Shown here: piece after piece, positions 54,953-64,000 of the stretch
How positions within the stretch are numbered: the first letter of the stretch is position 1
Layout of the letters: every line of letters starts with the position of its first letter
Source of the DNA: Ensifer adhaerens
Lineage (GTDB): Bacteria > Pseudomonadota > Alphaproteobacteria > Rhizobiales > Rhizobiaceae
Length of the DNA stretch: 64,000 nucleotides
Reading direction: 5' to 3'
NCBI RefSeq assembly: GCF_028993555.1
Contig: NZ_CP118611.1
Location: 2,715,604 to 2,779,603, forward strand
Translations under genes and position numbers: made by a program
The notes under the pieces: model-generated
What the model saw: only the letters and a program-made list of their open reading frames with translations
Told to the model about the DNA's origin: nothing
Database searches by the model: none

Positions 54953-55981
54953 GTGCGCAAATTTCTCAGCACGACCGCTCTGGCGGTCATTGCCACTTCG
55001 TTTTGGGTAGGTTCGGCAAGCGCCGAAACGGCGAACCCGTTTCGCTGCCAGCCCGGCGAAAAATACGTCATGAACGTCATGGTATCGGGCGTCGAATACT
55101 GGTTCCCGGTCTATGAGATGTTCAAGCAGGCCGGCCAGCAGCTTGGCTGCGAGACCGAATATACCGGCACGCCGGAATATGACGTCAACAAGCAGATCGC
55201 CACCTTCGACCAGGCGCTCGCCCAGAACCCGGCCGGCATCCTGGTGCATCCGATGAACTCCGATCCGTTCATCGAGCCGATCAACCGGGCGATCGATCAG
55301 GGTACCGCGGTCGTCACGTTTGCGGCGGACTCGCCGCTGTCGAAGCGCGTCTCCTTCATCACCTCGGACAACACCCGCGAAGGCACCTATGCCGCCGACG
55401 CGATCGCCGAGAAGATGGGCGGCAAGGGCGAATACGCAGTCCTGGAAAATCCGGGTCAGGACAATCACGACAAGCGCATCGCCGCCTTTGTCGCCCGCAT
55501 GGCCGAGAAGTGGCCTGACATGAAGCTCGTCGGCCGCGCCGCCTCCAACCAAGATCCGAACAAGGCCTATCAGGGTCTGATGAGCCTCATCCAGGCCAAT
55601 CCGAACCTCGGCGCCGTGTTCATGCCGGAAGCGAACTCCGCCATCGGTGCCGCTCAGGCGAGCAAGGAAAGCGGCGGCAAGGTGCTGGTCATGTGTGCCG
55701 ACGTCAACGCCAACATCCTCGACATGATCAAGGCCGGCGAAGTCTTCGGTTCGATCAACCCGAACCAGGGTATGCAGGGCTACATGGGCTTCATGTTGCT
55801 CTGGCTCGCGAAACACCCGGAACTGATCGACCCGATGAACGACGCCAAGCGCTCGGGCTTCAACCCGATGAGTATCCCCGTCGTCGACAATGGTCTCTCC
55901 ATTGTCACCGCCGAAAATGCCGATGACTTCTACTGGGACAAGTACCTGAAGCGTCGTGGTACCAAGGGTATCGACGAGTAA
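54953..55981 (+). CDS. Ribose-type ABC substrate-binding protein of the polyol operon
   Basis: Periplasmic RbsB-type protein of 342 residues. The start is GTG at 54953 with a GAGGAGG site; the frame is open further upstream but that part lacks a signal peptide. Signal ends GSASAE near residue 24. It contains [20 protein letters not shown] and [13 protein letters not shown]. It is distinct from AI-2 binder LsrB in the parts that I can compare. First gene of SBP-ATPase-permease-SorC-AKR-GlpD-aldolase-kinase. Confidence 0.92.
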   Translation: MRKFLSTTALAVIATSFWVGSASAETANPFRCQPGEKYVMNVMVSGVEYWFPVYEMFKQAGQQLGCETEYTGTPEYDVNKQIATFDQALAQNPAGILVHPMNSDPFIEPINRAIDQGTAVVTFAADSPLSKRVSFITSDNTREGTYAADAIAEKMGGKGEYAVLENPGQDNHDKRIAAFVARMAEKWPDMKLVGRAASNQDPNKAYQGLMSLIQANPNLGAVFMPEANSAIGAAQASKESGGKVLVMCADVNANILDMIKAGEVFGSINPNQGMQGYMGFMLLWLAKHPELIDPMNDAKRSGFNPMSIPVVDNGLSIVTAENADDFYWDKYLKRRGTKGIDE

Positions 55982-56040
55982 GGATACGACTTGGCTGCCC
56001 GGCGTGCGTCGGGCAGCCAGTGATGCGGGTGGAGGACGGC

Positions 56041-57585
56041 ATGGCAGCACAACCGGTTCTGGAGGTCCGGCGCGTCACCAAGCATTTCGGTGCGGTGAAG
56101 GCGTTGACGGAGGTGAATTTTCAGCTGGAGCGGGGAGAAATCCATGCGCTCTGCGGCGAGAATGGCGCGGGCAAGTCCACGCTGATGAACATCATTGCCG
56201 GCGTGCTGCAGCCGAACGACGGTGAAGTGCTGGTCGACGGCGCGCCGGTCAAAATCGGCTCGCCGGCGATCGCTCAGACGCTCGGCATCGGTCTGGTCCA
56301 CCAGGAAATCGCGCTCTGCCCGGATGCGACGGTGGCGGAGAACATGTTCATGGCTGCCACCAACCGCCGCCGCTCGCCGCTGATGAACTACGGCGCGCTG
56401 GAGCGCGAGGCTCGAGGCGTGATGAACCGGCTTGCATTGATCGATGTTCGCCGCAAGGTCGCCGACCTCGGCATTTCCAGCCAGCAGCTTGTCGAGATAG
56501 CCAAGGCACTGACGCTCGATTGCCGCGTGTTGATCCTCGACGAGCCGACCGCGGCACTGACGGAGGCCGAAGCGCAGGCGCTGTTCGGCATTATTCGCGA
56601 CCTCAAGGCCGCCGGTATTTCCATCATCTATATCAGCCACCGCATGGCCGAGATTTTCTCACTCTGCGACCGCGTCACGGTATTTCGCGACGGCCGCCAT
56701 GTGGTGACGGAAAAGATCGCCGACGTGACGCCCGACGATGTCGTGCGCCGCATGGTCGGCCGCGAAATCAGCCAGCTCTATCCGCCGAAACAGGCGCCGG
56801 ACGCGCGCTCGGGCGAGACCATTCTTTCGGTCCGCAATTTGAGCGACGGCACCCGGATCGACAATGTGTCCTTCGACCTGAAGCGCGGCGAGATCCTCGG
56901 GGTCGGCGGCCTGATCGGTTCGGGCCGCACCGAGATCGCCGAGGCGATCTGTGGCCTCAGAGCCAGGTCGAAAGGCGAGGTAGCGTTGCGCGGAAAGGTC
57001 CAGCGCATCGGCAACTACCGCGACGCCGTCAACGCCGGCATCGTCTACCTCTCCGAGGATCGCAAGGGTTCCGGCGTCTTCGTCGACCTTTCGATCGCGC
57101 AGAACATTTCGGTGCTTGATCTGAAAACGCTGACAGGCCCGCTCGGACTGCTGAATTCCAGGGCCGAGGCCGATCTGGCGCGTGATTTCGTCCGCCGCCT
57201 CGGCGTGCGTATGGGCGGCATCGACATGCCGGTGTCGTCGCTTTCCGGCGGCAACCAGCAGAAAGTTGCAATCGCCAAGCAGTTGGCCGTCCGACCCCAG
57301 GTGATCCTGATGGACGAGCCGACGCGCGGCATCGATGTCGGCGCGAAATCCGAGATCCACCGGCTGCTGCGCGAACTTGCGGAAACCGGTATCGGCATCG
57401 TCGTGATCTCGTCGGAGCTGCCGGAACTGCTCGGGCTCTGCGACCGGGTGCTGGTCATACGCGAGGGCACGATTGCAGGAGAGTTGGACGATGCGGATAT
57501 GAGCGAGGAGGCGGTAATCCGCCTGGCGTCCGGCGTGACGCAGGCGGATGGGATCGTAACAGGCAGGACAGCACATGTCGCCTGA
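56041..57585 (+). CDS. Ribose-type ABC ATPase (double domain) of the polyol operon
   Basis: RbsA-like ATPase of 514 residues from ATG at 56041, chosen for its GGAGG site (an ATG at 56023 is possible). Walker [10 protein letters not shown]; second domain [21 protein letters not shown] and [11 protein letters not shown]. Ends inside the permease open frame (an ATG at 57575 overlaps it). Confidence 0.93.
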   Translation: MAAQPVLEVRRVTKHFGAVKALTEVNFQLERGEIHALCGENGAGKSTLMNIIAGVLQPNDGEVLVDGAPVKIGSPAIAQTLGIGLVHQEIALCPDATVAENMFMAATNRRRSPLMNYGALEREARGVMNRLALIDVRRKVADLGISSQQLVEIAKALTLDCRVLILDEPTAALTEAEAQALFGIIRDLKAAGISIIYISHRMAEIFSLCDRVTVFRDGRHVVTEKIADVTPDDVVRRMVGREISQLYPPKQAPDARSGETILSVRNLSDGTRIDNVSFDLKRGEILGVGGLIGSGRTEIAEAICGLRARSKGEVALRGKVQRIGNYRDAVNAGIVYLSEDRKGSGVFVDLSIAQNISVLDLKTLTGPLGLLNSRAEADLARDFVRRLGVRMGGIDMPVSSLSGGNQQKVAIAKQLAVRPQVILMDEPTRGIDVGAKSEIHRLLRELAETGIGIVVISSELPELLGLCDRVLVIREGTIAGELDDADMSEEAVIRLASGVTQADGIVTGRTAHVA

Positions 57586-57613
57586 AAGAACGGAAAGAGC
57601 CGGGGAGGCGGAA

Positions 57614-58603
57614 ATGGCAGTGGATACGATGGTTGCAACCGAGAGGCAGGCGCCGGCCTGGAAACGCATCGGCACGATGCGCGAGGCAGGGTTGATCGCG
57701 ATCATCCTGGCGCTTGGGCTCGTCATGAGCTTTGCCTCGCCGCACTTCCTCACCTTCGGTAACATGCGCGCCATGCTGATGAGCTTTTCGGTCGAAGGCA
57801 TCGTCGTCGTCGGCATGACGATCCTCTTGATCGTCGGCGGCATCGACCTTGCGGTCGGCTCGGTCGTCTGCTTCGCCATGGTGCTGGCTGGCTCGCTGTT
57901 TCTTGCCGGCGTCGATCCCTGGACGGCCTCGCTGGTCGGCATTCTCGCCAGTAGCATGATCGGCATGATCATGGGCTTCTTCGTCACCGTCGTCGGGCTC
58001 AACCACTTCATCACGTCGCTGGCGGCGATGGTCATCGTGCGCGGACTTTGCCTGGTCATCACCAAGGGCACGCCGCTGTCGCTCTTCACCCTGCCGGCGT
58101 CGTTCAAGGCGGTGGGACAGGGCACCTTCCACGGCGTGCCCTACGTCATCCTGATCTTCGTCGCTGTCGTCATCCTGTTCGATTTCCTGCTGCGCCGGGC
58201 GACCGCCTTTCGCAAGGTGTTCTACACCGGCAGCAACGAGAAGGCGGCGCTCTATTCTGGCATCAAGACCAAGCAGGTGAAGTTCTGGGTGACGGTGCTC
58301 TGCTCGACGCTCGCGGGTGTCGCCGGCGTCATCTACATGTCGCGCTTCGGGGCCGCGACGCCGACCTTCGGTGTGGGCATGGAGCTCAACATCATCGCTG
58401 CGGCCGTCATCGGCGGCGCCTCGCTCAACGGCGGCTCGGGCACCATCCTCGGCGCCATTCTCGGCATTGCGCTTCTTTCGGTCGTCACCAGTTCGTTGAT
58501 CCTGCTCGACGTGTCCGTCTATTGGCAGGACATGATCAAAGGCTGCATTCTCTTGGCTGCCGTTTCCATCGACCACTTGCTGCACAAGCGGAAAGCCGCC
58601 TGA
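57614..58603 (+). CDS. Ribose-type ABC permease of the polyol operon
   Basis: RbsC-like permease of 329 residues; ATG at 57614 has GGAGG, while an upstream ATG at 57575 would overlap the ATPase end. Signatures VGGIDLAVGSVVCFAMV and AAAVIGGASLNGGSGTILGAILGIALLSVV. About 8-10 membrane segments. Confidence 0.92.
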   Translation: MAVDTMVATERQAPAWKRIGTMREAGLIAIILALGLVMSFASPHFLTFGNMRAMLMSFSVEGIVVVGMTILLIVGGIDLAVGSVVCFAMVLAGSLFLAGVDPWTASLVGILASSMIGMIMGFFVTVVGLNHFITSLAAMVIVRGLCLVITKGTPLSLFTLPASFKAVGQGTFHGVPYVILIFVAVVILFDFLLRRATAFRKVFYTGSNEKAALYSGIKTKQVKFWVTVLCSTLAGVAGVIYMSRFGAATPTFGVGMELNIIAAAVIGGASLNGGSGTILGAILGIALLSVVTSSLILLDVSVYWQDMIKGCILLAAVSIDHLLHKRKAA

Positions 58604-58605
58604 CC

Positions 58606-59616
58606 ATGCCGATTGCCAAACCCCCACTCTCTCCGGTTTCGAATGCGCGCGAAGAGCTCGTCGTCGCCAGGCAGATGCACCAGGCGCTCGTCCTGCATTT
58701 CCTTGAAGGGCTGACCCAGTCGCAGATCGCCGACCGGCTCGGCATCTCGCAGCCGACCGTCAACCGGCTGATCAAGCGCGGCCGCCAGCTCGGCCTCGTC
58801 GAGATCAAGATCAAGTCACCGATCGAGCCCCTGGTCGACATGGAAGAGCAACTGCTTGCGATCGGCGGCATCCGCCGGGCAATTGTCGTGCCGACCGTTT
58901 CCGACAACCAGCAGATCGCGCTTCAGGCGGTCGGCGAGGCGGCAGCAAGGCTGTTGCTTGAAGAGATCGGCGATGGCGACACCATCTGCATCACCGGCGG
59001 CAAGGGCGTCAGCGCCGTGGTCGCCGGACTGCAGGCGCCGCGCCGCTTCGATGTCGAGGTGATCCCCGGAACCGGCTGCGTCCAGGGCAAGCACTATACC
59101 GACGTCAACCACGTCTCGACACTGATGGCCGACCGGCTCGGTGGGCGGTCCTTCCAGATCCACGCGCCGCTCTTTGCCGACAGTGCCGCCGAACGGGCGA
59201 TGCTGATCAACATGCGCTCGGTCGCCGATGTCTTCGGAAGGGCGCGCGAGGCGAAGGTCGCGGTCGTCGGCATCGGTTCGATCCTCTCGGACGATTCGAG
59301 CTACTACGACCTGCATCCGTCCTCGAGCACCGACCGGGCGGCGATCGAGCGTTCCGGCGCAAGTTGCGAACTGCTCGCCCACCTGCTCGATGAGAAGGGC
59401 CAGGTCTGCGACTACAGCCTCAACCGGTCGCTGGTTTCGCTGACGCTTGAGGAATTCGCCTCGATCCCGACGAAGATCGGGGTGGCGAGTGGCCCGAACA
59501 AGGCGGGGCCGATCCTCAGCGTCATGCGCGGACGGCATCTCGACACACTGGTAACGGACGAGGCGACCGGCGAGCGCGTGCTCGCCATGGCAAGCGAAAA
59601 GGGACTTCTGGCATGA
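58606..59616 (+). CDS. SorC-family transcriptional regulator
   Basis: Regulator of 336 residues of the SorC/DeoR(B. subtilis)/LsrR/EryD class. HTH FLEGLTQSQIADRLGISQPTVNRLIKRGRQLGLVEI (about residues 32-68), then a phosphosugar-binding domain with CITGGKGVSAVVAGL and VVGIGSI. These proteins sense the phosphorylated intermediate of the pathway that they control. Encoded in the operon, between transport and catabolic genes; its stop overlaps the AKR start. Confidence 0.9.
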   Translation: MPIAKPPLSPVSNAREELVVARQMHQALVLHFLEGLTQSQIADRLGISQPTVNRLIKRGRQLGLVEIKIKSPIEPLVDMEEQLLAIGGIRRAIVVPTVSDNQQIALQAVGEAAARLLLEEIGDGDTICITGGKGVSAVVAGLQAPRRFDVEVIPGTGCVQGKHYTDVNHVSTLMADRLGGRSFQIHAPLFADSAAERAMLINMRSVADVFGRAREAKVAVVGIGSILSDDSSYYDLHPSSSTDRAAIERSGASCELLAHLLDEKGQVCDYSLNRSLVSLTLEEFASIPTKIGVASGPNKAGPILSVMRGRHLDTLVTDEATGERVLAMASEKGLLA

Positions 59617-60608
59617 GCGGGGAACAGTTGATGCGCGAGATCGGCCGATCGGGCGTGACGGCTTCGGCCGTCGGGCTCGGCACCTGGGCGATCGGCGGCT
59701 GGATGTGGGGCGGTACCGACGAGAACGAGTCGATCGCAGCGATCCAGGCCTCGCTTGACGCCGGCGTGACGCTGATCGATACCGCACCCGCCTATGGCCT
59801 CGGGCGCTCGGAGGAGATCGTCGGCAAGGCCTTGGCCGGCCGTCGCGACAAGGCTGTGATCGCCACCAAATGCGGGCTCGTCTGGCACACCGACAAGGGA
59901 AGGCACTTCTTCGACCAGGACGGCAAACCGGTGCACCGCTACCTCGGCCGCGACGCCATCCACCACGAGGTCGAGCAGAGCCTGAAGCGGCTCGGCACCG
60001 ACTATATCGACCTCTACATCACCCATTGGCAGGACCCGACGACGCCGATCGAGGAAACGGTTGCCGCGCTCGAAGAGTTGCGCAAAGCCGGCAAGATCAG
60101 GGCGATCGGCGCCAGCAACGTCGGCCGTGGCGAACTGGAGCAATACATCGCTGTCGGAGGGCTCGACGCGATCCAGGAACGCTTCAGCATGATCGATCGC
60201 GAGATCGAGGCAGACCTCTTGCCGCTGACGAGGCGCAACGGCGTCGCGACGCTCAGCTATTCCTCACTGGCGCTCGGGCTGCTCTCCGGCGGCATCGGGC
60301 CGGAGCGGGTGTTTTCAGGCGACGACCAACGGCGCGACAATCCCCGCTTCTCGGTCGGCAATCGCGAGAAGGTCGCGGCCTTTGCCAGGTCGATTCGGCC
60401 GATCGCCGAGAAGCACGGCGCGACGATCGCTCAGATCGTCATTGCCTGGACGCTTGCACAGGAGGGCGTGACCTTTGCCCTTTGCGGCGCGCGCAATCCG
60501 GCGCAGGCGCTCGACAATGCAAGGGCGGGAACGATCCGGCTCGATGGGAGCGACCTTTCGACAATCGACGCGGCGATCGCCGCGAAGCTGGCGAATATGG
60601 ACAGGTAA
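59613..60608 (+). CDS. Aldo/keto reductase
   Basis: NADP-dependent reductase of 331 residues. Catalytic tetrad: Asp in LIDTAPAYGLG, the Tyr in the same segment, Lys in VIATKCG and His in LYITHWQD. The C-terminal cofactor region ALCGARNPAQALDNA is typical. It overlaps the SorC gene by ATGA. It could interconvert the aldehyde released by the operon's aldolase and an alcohol, or oxidise the imported polyol. Confidence 0.9.
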   Translation: MSGEQLMREIGRSGVTASAVGLGTWAIGGWMWGGTDENESIAAIQASLDAGVTLIDTAPAYGLGRSEEIVGKALAGRRDKAVIATKCGLVWHTDKGRHFFDQDGKPVHRYLGRDAIHHEVEQSLKRLGTDYIDLYITHWQDPTTPIEETVAALEELRKAGKIRAIGASNVGRGELEQYIAVGGLDAIQERFSMIDREIEADLLPLTRRNGVATLSYSSLALGLLSGGIGPERVFSGDDQRRDNPRFSVGNREKVAAFARSIRPIAEKHGATIAQIVIAWTLAQEGVTFALCGARNPAQALDNARAGTIRLDGSDLSTIDAAIAAKLANMDR

Positions 60609-60620
60609 CGGGCTGGCATC

Positions 60621-62369
60621 ATGAACCGTGAAGAGATTTTCAACGGGCTCGCTGAGAGCCCGAAGGTGGACGTGTGCGTCCTCGGCGGCGGCATCAACGG
60701 CCTCAGCGTCTTTCGCGAGCTGGCGCTCCAAGGCGTCAACGTGCTGCTCGTCGAGAAGCACGACTACTGTTCGGGCGCGAGTGCGGCGCTGTCGCGTATG
60801 GTGCATGGCGGGCTGCGCTATCTCGAAAACGGCGAGTTCAGCTTGGTCAGGGAATCGCTGGTGGAGCGTGATCGGTTGCTGAAGAACGCGCCGCACTACG
60901 TGGCGCCGCTGCCGACGACGGTGCCGATCTTCGATATCTTTTCCGGGCTTGCCAACGGCGCCGTGCGGTTTCTGGGGCTTACCCGCCGGCCGAGCCGCCG
61001 TGGCGCAGTTGCAGTCAAGATGGGCCTTGGCATCTATGATTTCCTGACGCGCAAACGCGCGTTGATGCCCAAGCACGCGTTCCGCGGGCGGCGCGCCACG
61101 CTGTCGCGTTGGCCGGCGCTCAATCCTCAGATCAAAAGTTCGGCCACTTACTACGACGCCTGGGTCAGCCAGCCCGAACGTCTCGGCATCGAGCTTCTGA
61201 AGGAAGGGCTTGCGGCCGGTCCCCACGCCCGTGCCGTCAACTATGCCGAGCTGACGCTTGCGGCACCCGGTCCCTACGAACTGAAGGATGGCCTCACCGG
61301 TGCCGTCGCTGCGATCGAGCCGACCCTTATCATCAATGCCACGGGCGGCTGGATCGATATCGCCAACCGCCAGCTCTTTACCGAAGCGTCGAAGCCTGCG
61401 CCGATGATGGGCGGCACCAAGGGATCGCACCTCATCATCGACAATCCGGCGCTGATGCAAGCGCTCGACGGGCACATGATCTACTACGAGAACGAGGATG
61501 GCCGCATCTGCATCCTTTTTCCCTATCTCGGCAAGGTGCTGGTGGGCTCGACCGATATCCGCGTCGACGACCCGGGAACGGTGCGCTGCGAGCCGGACGA
61601 GCGCGACTACATCCTGCAGTCGCTCGCTTTCGTTCTGCCCGATATCAGGATCCGGCCGGAAGAGGTGGTGTTCCAGTTCTCGGGCGTGCGCCCGCTGCCG
61701 GCAAGTCAGGACAGTTTTACCGGCCGCATTCCACGCGACCATTTCTGCACCTTTGTCGAAGCTGTCGACGGTGGCCCGCCGGTGCTCTGCATGATCGGCG
61801 GCAAGTGGACGACGTTCCGCTCCTTCGGCGAATTGGCAGCCGACCTCGCCCTCGATCGCCTGGGACGTCGACGCCTGACATCGACCGGCGAGCGCGCCAT
61901 CGGCGGCGGTCGGCATTTTCCCGCCGATCGCGCGGCCTGGGTTCACGATGTCGCCTCGGCGACCGGTCTTTCGAAGGAGCGAATGCAAACGCTTCTTGCG
62001 CGCTACGGAACGGACTCGACGCTGATTGCCGACTTCATCGCCGCGAGCACCGATCATGCCCTGCCGCATCCCGACTATTCCGCGCGCGAGCTGCAATTCC
62101 TGATCCGCAGCGAAGCCGTCGAGCATCTCGACGATCTGCTTTTGCGCCGCACGACGCTGGCGATATCGGGCGAACTCTCGCTCGACATGGCCGAGGCTGT
62201 TCTCGCTTTGCTTGCGAGCGAAAAACACTGGCCGCCAGCCCGCGCGTCTCAGGAGCGTCAACGCTTTCTCACCCTCCTCGCAGAGCGCCACGGCGTCGAC
62301 GAGGACACCCTTTCCGCACGGAACGAACAAAGGAGTGCATTATGCGAAACAACAGCAAGGTCCGGATGA
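60621..62369 (+). CDS. GlpD-like FAD-dependent polyol-phosphate dehydrogenase
   Basis: Flavoprotein of 582 residues in the glycerol-3-phosphate dehydrogenase family. FAD-binding VCVLGGGINGLSVFRELAL at residue 17; SGASAALSRMVHGGLRYLENGEF is the GlpD segment; GGTKGSHLIID, FPYLGKVLVGSTD and GKWTTFRSFGE follow; a DAO-C-like helical domain ends the protein. In erythritol catabolism the homologue EryB oxidises a polyol phosphate, so a substrate other than glycerol-3-phosphate is likely here. Confidence 0.88.
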   Translation: MNREEIFNGLAESPKVDVCVLGGGINGLSVFRELALQGVNVLLVEKHDYCSGASAALSRMVHGGLRYLENGEFSLVRESLVERDRLLKNAPHYVAPLPTTVPIFDIFSGLANGAVRFLGLTRRPSRRGAVAVKMGLGIYDFLTRKRALMPKHAFRGRRATLSRWPALNPQIKSSATYYDAWVSQPERLGIELLKEGLAAGPHARAVNYAELTLAAPGPYELKDGLTGAVAAIEPTLIINATGGWIDIANRQLFTEASKPAPMMGGTKGSHLIIDNPALMQALDGHMIYYENEDGRICILFPYLGKVLVGSTDIRVDDPGTVRCEPDERDYILQSLAFVLPDIRIRPEEVVFQFSGVRPLPASQDSFTGRIPRDHFCTFVEAVDGGPPVLCMIGGKWTTFRSFGELAADLALDRLGRRRLTSTGERAIGGGRHFPADRAAWVHDVASATGLSKERMQTLLARYGTDSTLIADFIAASTDHALPHPDYSARELQFLIRSEAVEHLDDLLLRRTTLAISGELSLDMAEAVLALLASEKHWPPARASQERQRFLTLLAERHGVDEDTLSARNEQRSALCETTARSG

Positions 62370-63184
62370 ACCGTCTCTTCGGCGGTGGACGTTGCCTCGA
62401 CGTCGCGATCGATCATGGCGTCTGCAACGAACCGTCCTTCCTGAACGGGCTGGAAGACATGTCCGCCGTCGTCAAGGCGCTGGTCGCCGCCGCCCCGGAC
62501 GCGATTCAGATGAATTATGGCCAGGCGGATTTGCTGCAGGAGGTACCGGGCAAGGACAAGCCGGCGCTGGTCATGCGTCTCGACATGGGCAATCCCTATA
62601 ACCGCATCCGCCACCGGCACATGTGGGCCGTGCTGCAGAACGAGGCCGAGCCGCTGATCGGCGCGCTGGCGATGGACGCGGCCTGCGTCGTCGTCAACCT
62701 GTTCATGCTGCCGGATGAGCCCGATCTTTTCCGCCAATGCGTCGCCAACATTTCGCGCGTCCGGGCCGATTGCGACAAATACGGCATGCCGTTGATGATC
62801 GAGCCCTTGGTGATGCAGCCGGTGACGGAGCATGGCGGCTACATGGTCGACGGCGATGCCGAAAAGATCGTGACCCTGACACGGCTGGCACGCGAGATGG
62901 GGGCCGATATCGTCAAGGCGGATCCGACGACCAACGCGGAGGATTTCCACAGGGTCGTCGAGGCGGCGCGCTGCCCGGTTCTGGTGCGCGGCGGCGGCAA
63001 GGAGGATCTGCGCAACGTCTTTGACAAGTCTGCGGCCTTGATGCGCCAGGGCGCAATGGGCATGGTCTATGGACGCAACATCTACCAGCACGCCAATCCA
63101 AGCGCCGTCGTGCGCGGCCTGATGGCGATCATCCATGAGGATGTCAGCGGCGAGGAAGCTTACGCGCTCTATCAGCGCGGCTGA
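62342..63184 (+). CDS. Class I aldolase, FbaB/LsrF (DhnA) family
   Basis: Schiff-base aldolase of 280 residues. N-terminal GRCLDVAIDHGV, MRLDMGNPY, the Lys in GADIVKADPTT (candidate Schiff-base residue), VLVRGGGK and the phosphate-binding end GMVYGRNIYQH. Its start overlaps the GlpD-like gene end by 28 bases. Should cleave a phosphorylated ketose made by the kinase and dehydrogenase, probably giving dihydroxyacetone phosphate and an aldehyde; the exact substrate is unknown. Confidence 0.88.
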   Translation: MRNNSKVRMNRLFGGGRCLDVAIDHGVCNEPSFLNGLEDMSAVVKALVAAAPDAIQMNYGQADLLQEVPGKDKPALVMRLDMGNPYNRIRHRHMWAVLQNEAEPLIGALAMDAACVVVNLFMLPDEPDLFRQCVANISRVRADCDKYGMPLMIEPLVMQPVTEHGGYMVDGDAEKIVTLTRLAREMGADIVKADPTTNAEDFHRVVEAARCPVLVRGGGKEDLRNVFDKSAALMRQGAMGMVYGRNIYQHANPSAVVRGLMAIIHEDVSGEEAYALYQRG

Positions 63185-63300
63185 GAATGGCTGGGACGGC
63201 ATCGCTTCGGGAGGAGCGGTGCCGGCTGTGAGGAGGATGCAGCCGGCTGGAGCGCGGCAGCGTCCTGAAGATATGTCAGAACCTTGGGAGGGGTTCGCGA

Positions 63301-64000
63301 ATGGGAGAATATCTGCTCGGGATCGACGCCGGAAACACCGTGATCAAGGCGGTGCTTTTTGACCGCGAGGGCAACGAGATCGCGTTTGCTGCGGAGGAGG
63401 GGCATAGCCATGTTCCGATGCCCGGACATGTCGAGCGCGGGCTCGGCGAACTCTGGAGCCATGCGAAGGTGGTGATCCGCGCCTGCATCGAGAGGGCCGG
63501 TATCCGCGCTGAGGAGATTGGGGCGATCGGCTGCGCCGGCCACGGCAATGGTCTCTATGCTCTCGATCGAGAAGGCGAGCCGCTGCTGGGCATCCAGTCG
63601 CTCGACACTCGTGCTGCCGGCATCGTGGAAGAATGGCAGGCCGAAGGCGTGGGCAAACGGACCTATCCGATCGCCGGGCAGAGGCCTTGGCCATCACAGA
63701 CGCCGACGCTGCTTTTCTGGTTGAAACGCTTTCGCCCGGATCTCTTTGCAAAGCTCGGTACGGTGTTTCTCTGCAAGGACTTCGTCGTCAATCGCCTGAC
63801 CGGCGCCCGCGTCAGCGACGTCTCGGACATGAGCGGTGCCGGTCTGCTCGACGTCGCCGGACGACGTTATGACGATACGCTGATGAGGGCCTATGGCCTT
63901 GGCGACTGCATGGACCTTTTGCCCGATCTTGCCGAAAGCGACGAGATCGTTGGAAGGGTGAGCGAGGAGGCGGCGGCGCAAACGGGCTTGGCAGCTGGCA
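63301..64000 (+). CDS. FGGY-family carbohydrate kinase, N-terminal part (cut by window edge)
   Basis: The first 233 residues of a roughly 500-residue sugar/polyol kinase; the ATG at 63301 has GGGAGG upstream. Phosphate-binding GIDAGNTVIKAVLFD at residue 6, then GHVERGLGELW, a pattern as in the LyxK/EryA branch, and CAGHGNGLY, DARAAGIVEEW, VFLCKDFVVNRLTGARVSDVSDMSG with the catalytic Asp region. Follows the aldolase gene by 116 bases. Probably phosphorylates the polyol imported by the operon. Confidence 0.88.
   Translation, partial: MGEYLLGIDAGNTVIKAVLFDREGNEIAFAAEEGHSHVPMPGHVERGLGELWSHAKVVIRACIERAGIRAEEIGAIGCAGHGNGLYALDREGEPLLGIQSLDTRAAGIVEEWQAEGVGKRTYPIAGQRPWPSQTPTLLFWLKRFRPDLFAKLGTVFLCKDFVVNRLTGARVSDVSDMSGAGLLDVAGRRYDDTLMRAYGLGDCMDLLPDLAESDEIVGRVSEEAAAQTGLAAG

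Noticed and set aside
60315..62330. 671-codon minus-strand open frame opposite the GlpD-like gene
   Set aside because: Shadow of a clear FAD-dependent dehydrogenase; no start context or motif of its own.
54953..64000. AI-2 uptake (lsr) operon
   Set aside because: SorC regulator, LsrF-type aldolase and FGGY kinase recall lsr, but there is one permease gene instead of two, no LsrG in view, the binding protein is not LsrB-like in the parts I can compare, and a GlpD-like flavoprotein is present.

Overview
The window is GC-rich, densely coding and dominated by ABC transporters with LacI, LysR, TetR and SorC regulators. It also carries class Ib nrdHIEF, metE, a RhtX-type siderophore permease and RIME/REP-like intergenic palindromes. 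This suggests an alphaproteobacterium of the Rhizobiaceae, probably Ensifer/Sinorhizobium-like; the genus is an inference from gene content. No tRNA, rRNA, CRISPR array, phage or transposase was seen.

Layout. 1-5.3 kb: a QseBC/PmrAB-like two-component system (the kinase runs off the left edge) divergent from a cluster of four L,D-transpeptidase lipoproteins, with CTTAAG repeats in the shared promoter. 5.5-14.5 kb: small stress and detoxification genes, namely a zinc-ribbon protein, an SDR/TetR pair, a serine hydrolase, an arginase-like protein, a free-Met-R-sulfoxide reductase, and a LysR-flanked operon of VOC, SDR, a broken Old Yellow Enzyme, a cupin and a quinone-oxidoreductase-like protein. 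14.7-20.1 kb: an iron-siderophore uptake unit (ECF sigma, FecR, TonB receptor with STN domain, RhtX/FptX permease). 20.1-22.2 kb: a GlxA-type regulator divergent from a cysteine hydrolase. 22.2-29.2 kb: a LacI-regulated sugar operon (ribose-type ABC transporter, PfkB kinase, KbaZ/GatZ-like protein), probably for tagatose or a polyol that feeds into tagatose phosphate. 29.5-33.4 kb: acylphosphatase, a TetR/Bcr-type efflux pair with two clear operators, and RtcB RNA ligase.

33.6-42 kb is a cobalamin-responsive block. nrdHIEF (class Ib ribonucleotide reductase) and metE (B12-independent methionine synthase) each follow a cobalamin riboswitch on the minus strand. The two riboswitches share an identical 23-bp block directly after the aptamer, and a NrdR-box-like site lies upstream of the nrd one. 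A double-hotdog thioesterase is translationally coupled to metE.

42-48.2 kb: a LysR/DUF1127 pair and a polyamine-type ABC transporter with an Asp/Glu/hydantoin racemase. 48.6-54.7 kb: a calcineurin-like phosphodiesterase co-transcribed with a Ugp-type ABC importer and next to a LacI regulator. This looks like a dedicated system for importing and hydrolysing a phosphodiester or related compound. 54.9-64 kb: a ribose-type ABC importer, SorC regulator, aldo/keto reductase, GlpD-like flavoprotein, LsrF/FbaB-type class I aldolase and FGGY kinase (cut by the right edge). Together these describe a kinase/dehydrogenase/aldolase route for an unidentified polyol or ketose, and this is the best candidate in the window for an uncharacterised pathway.
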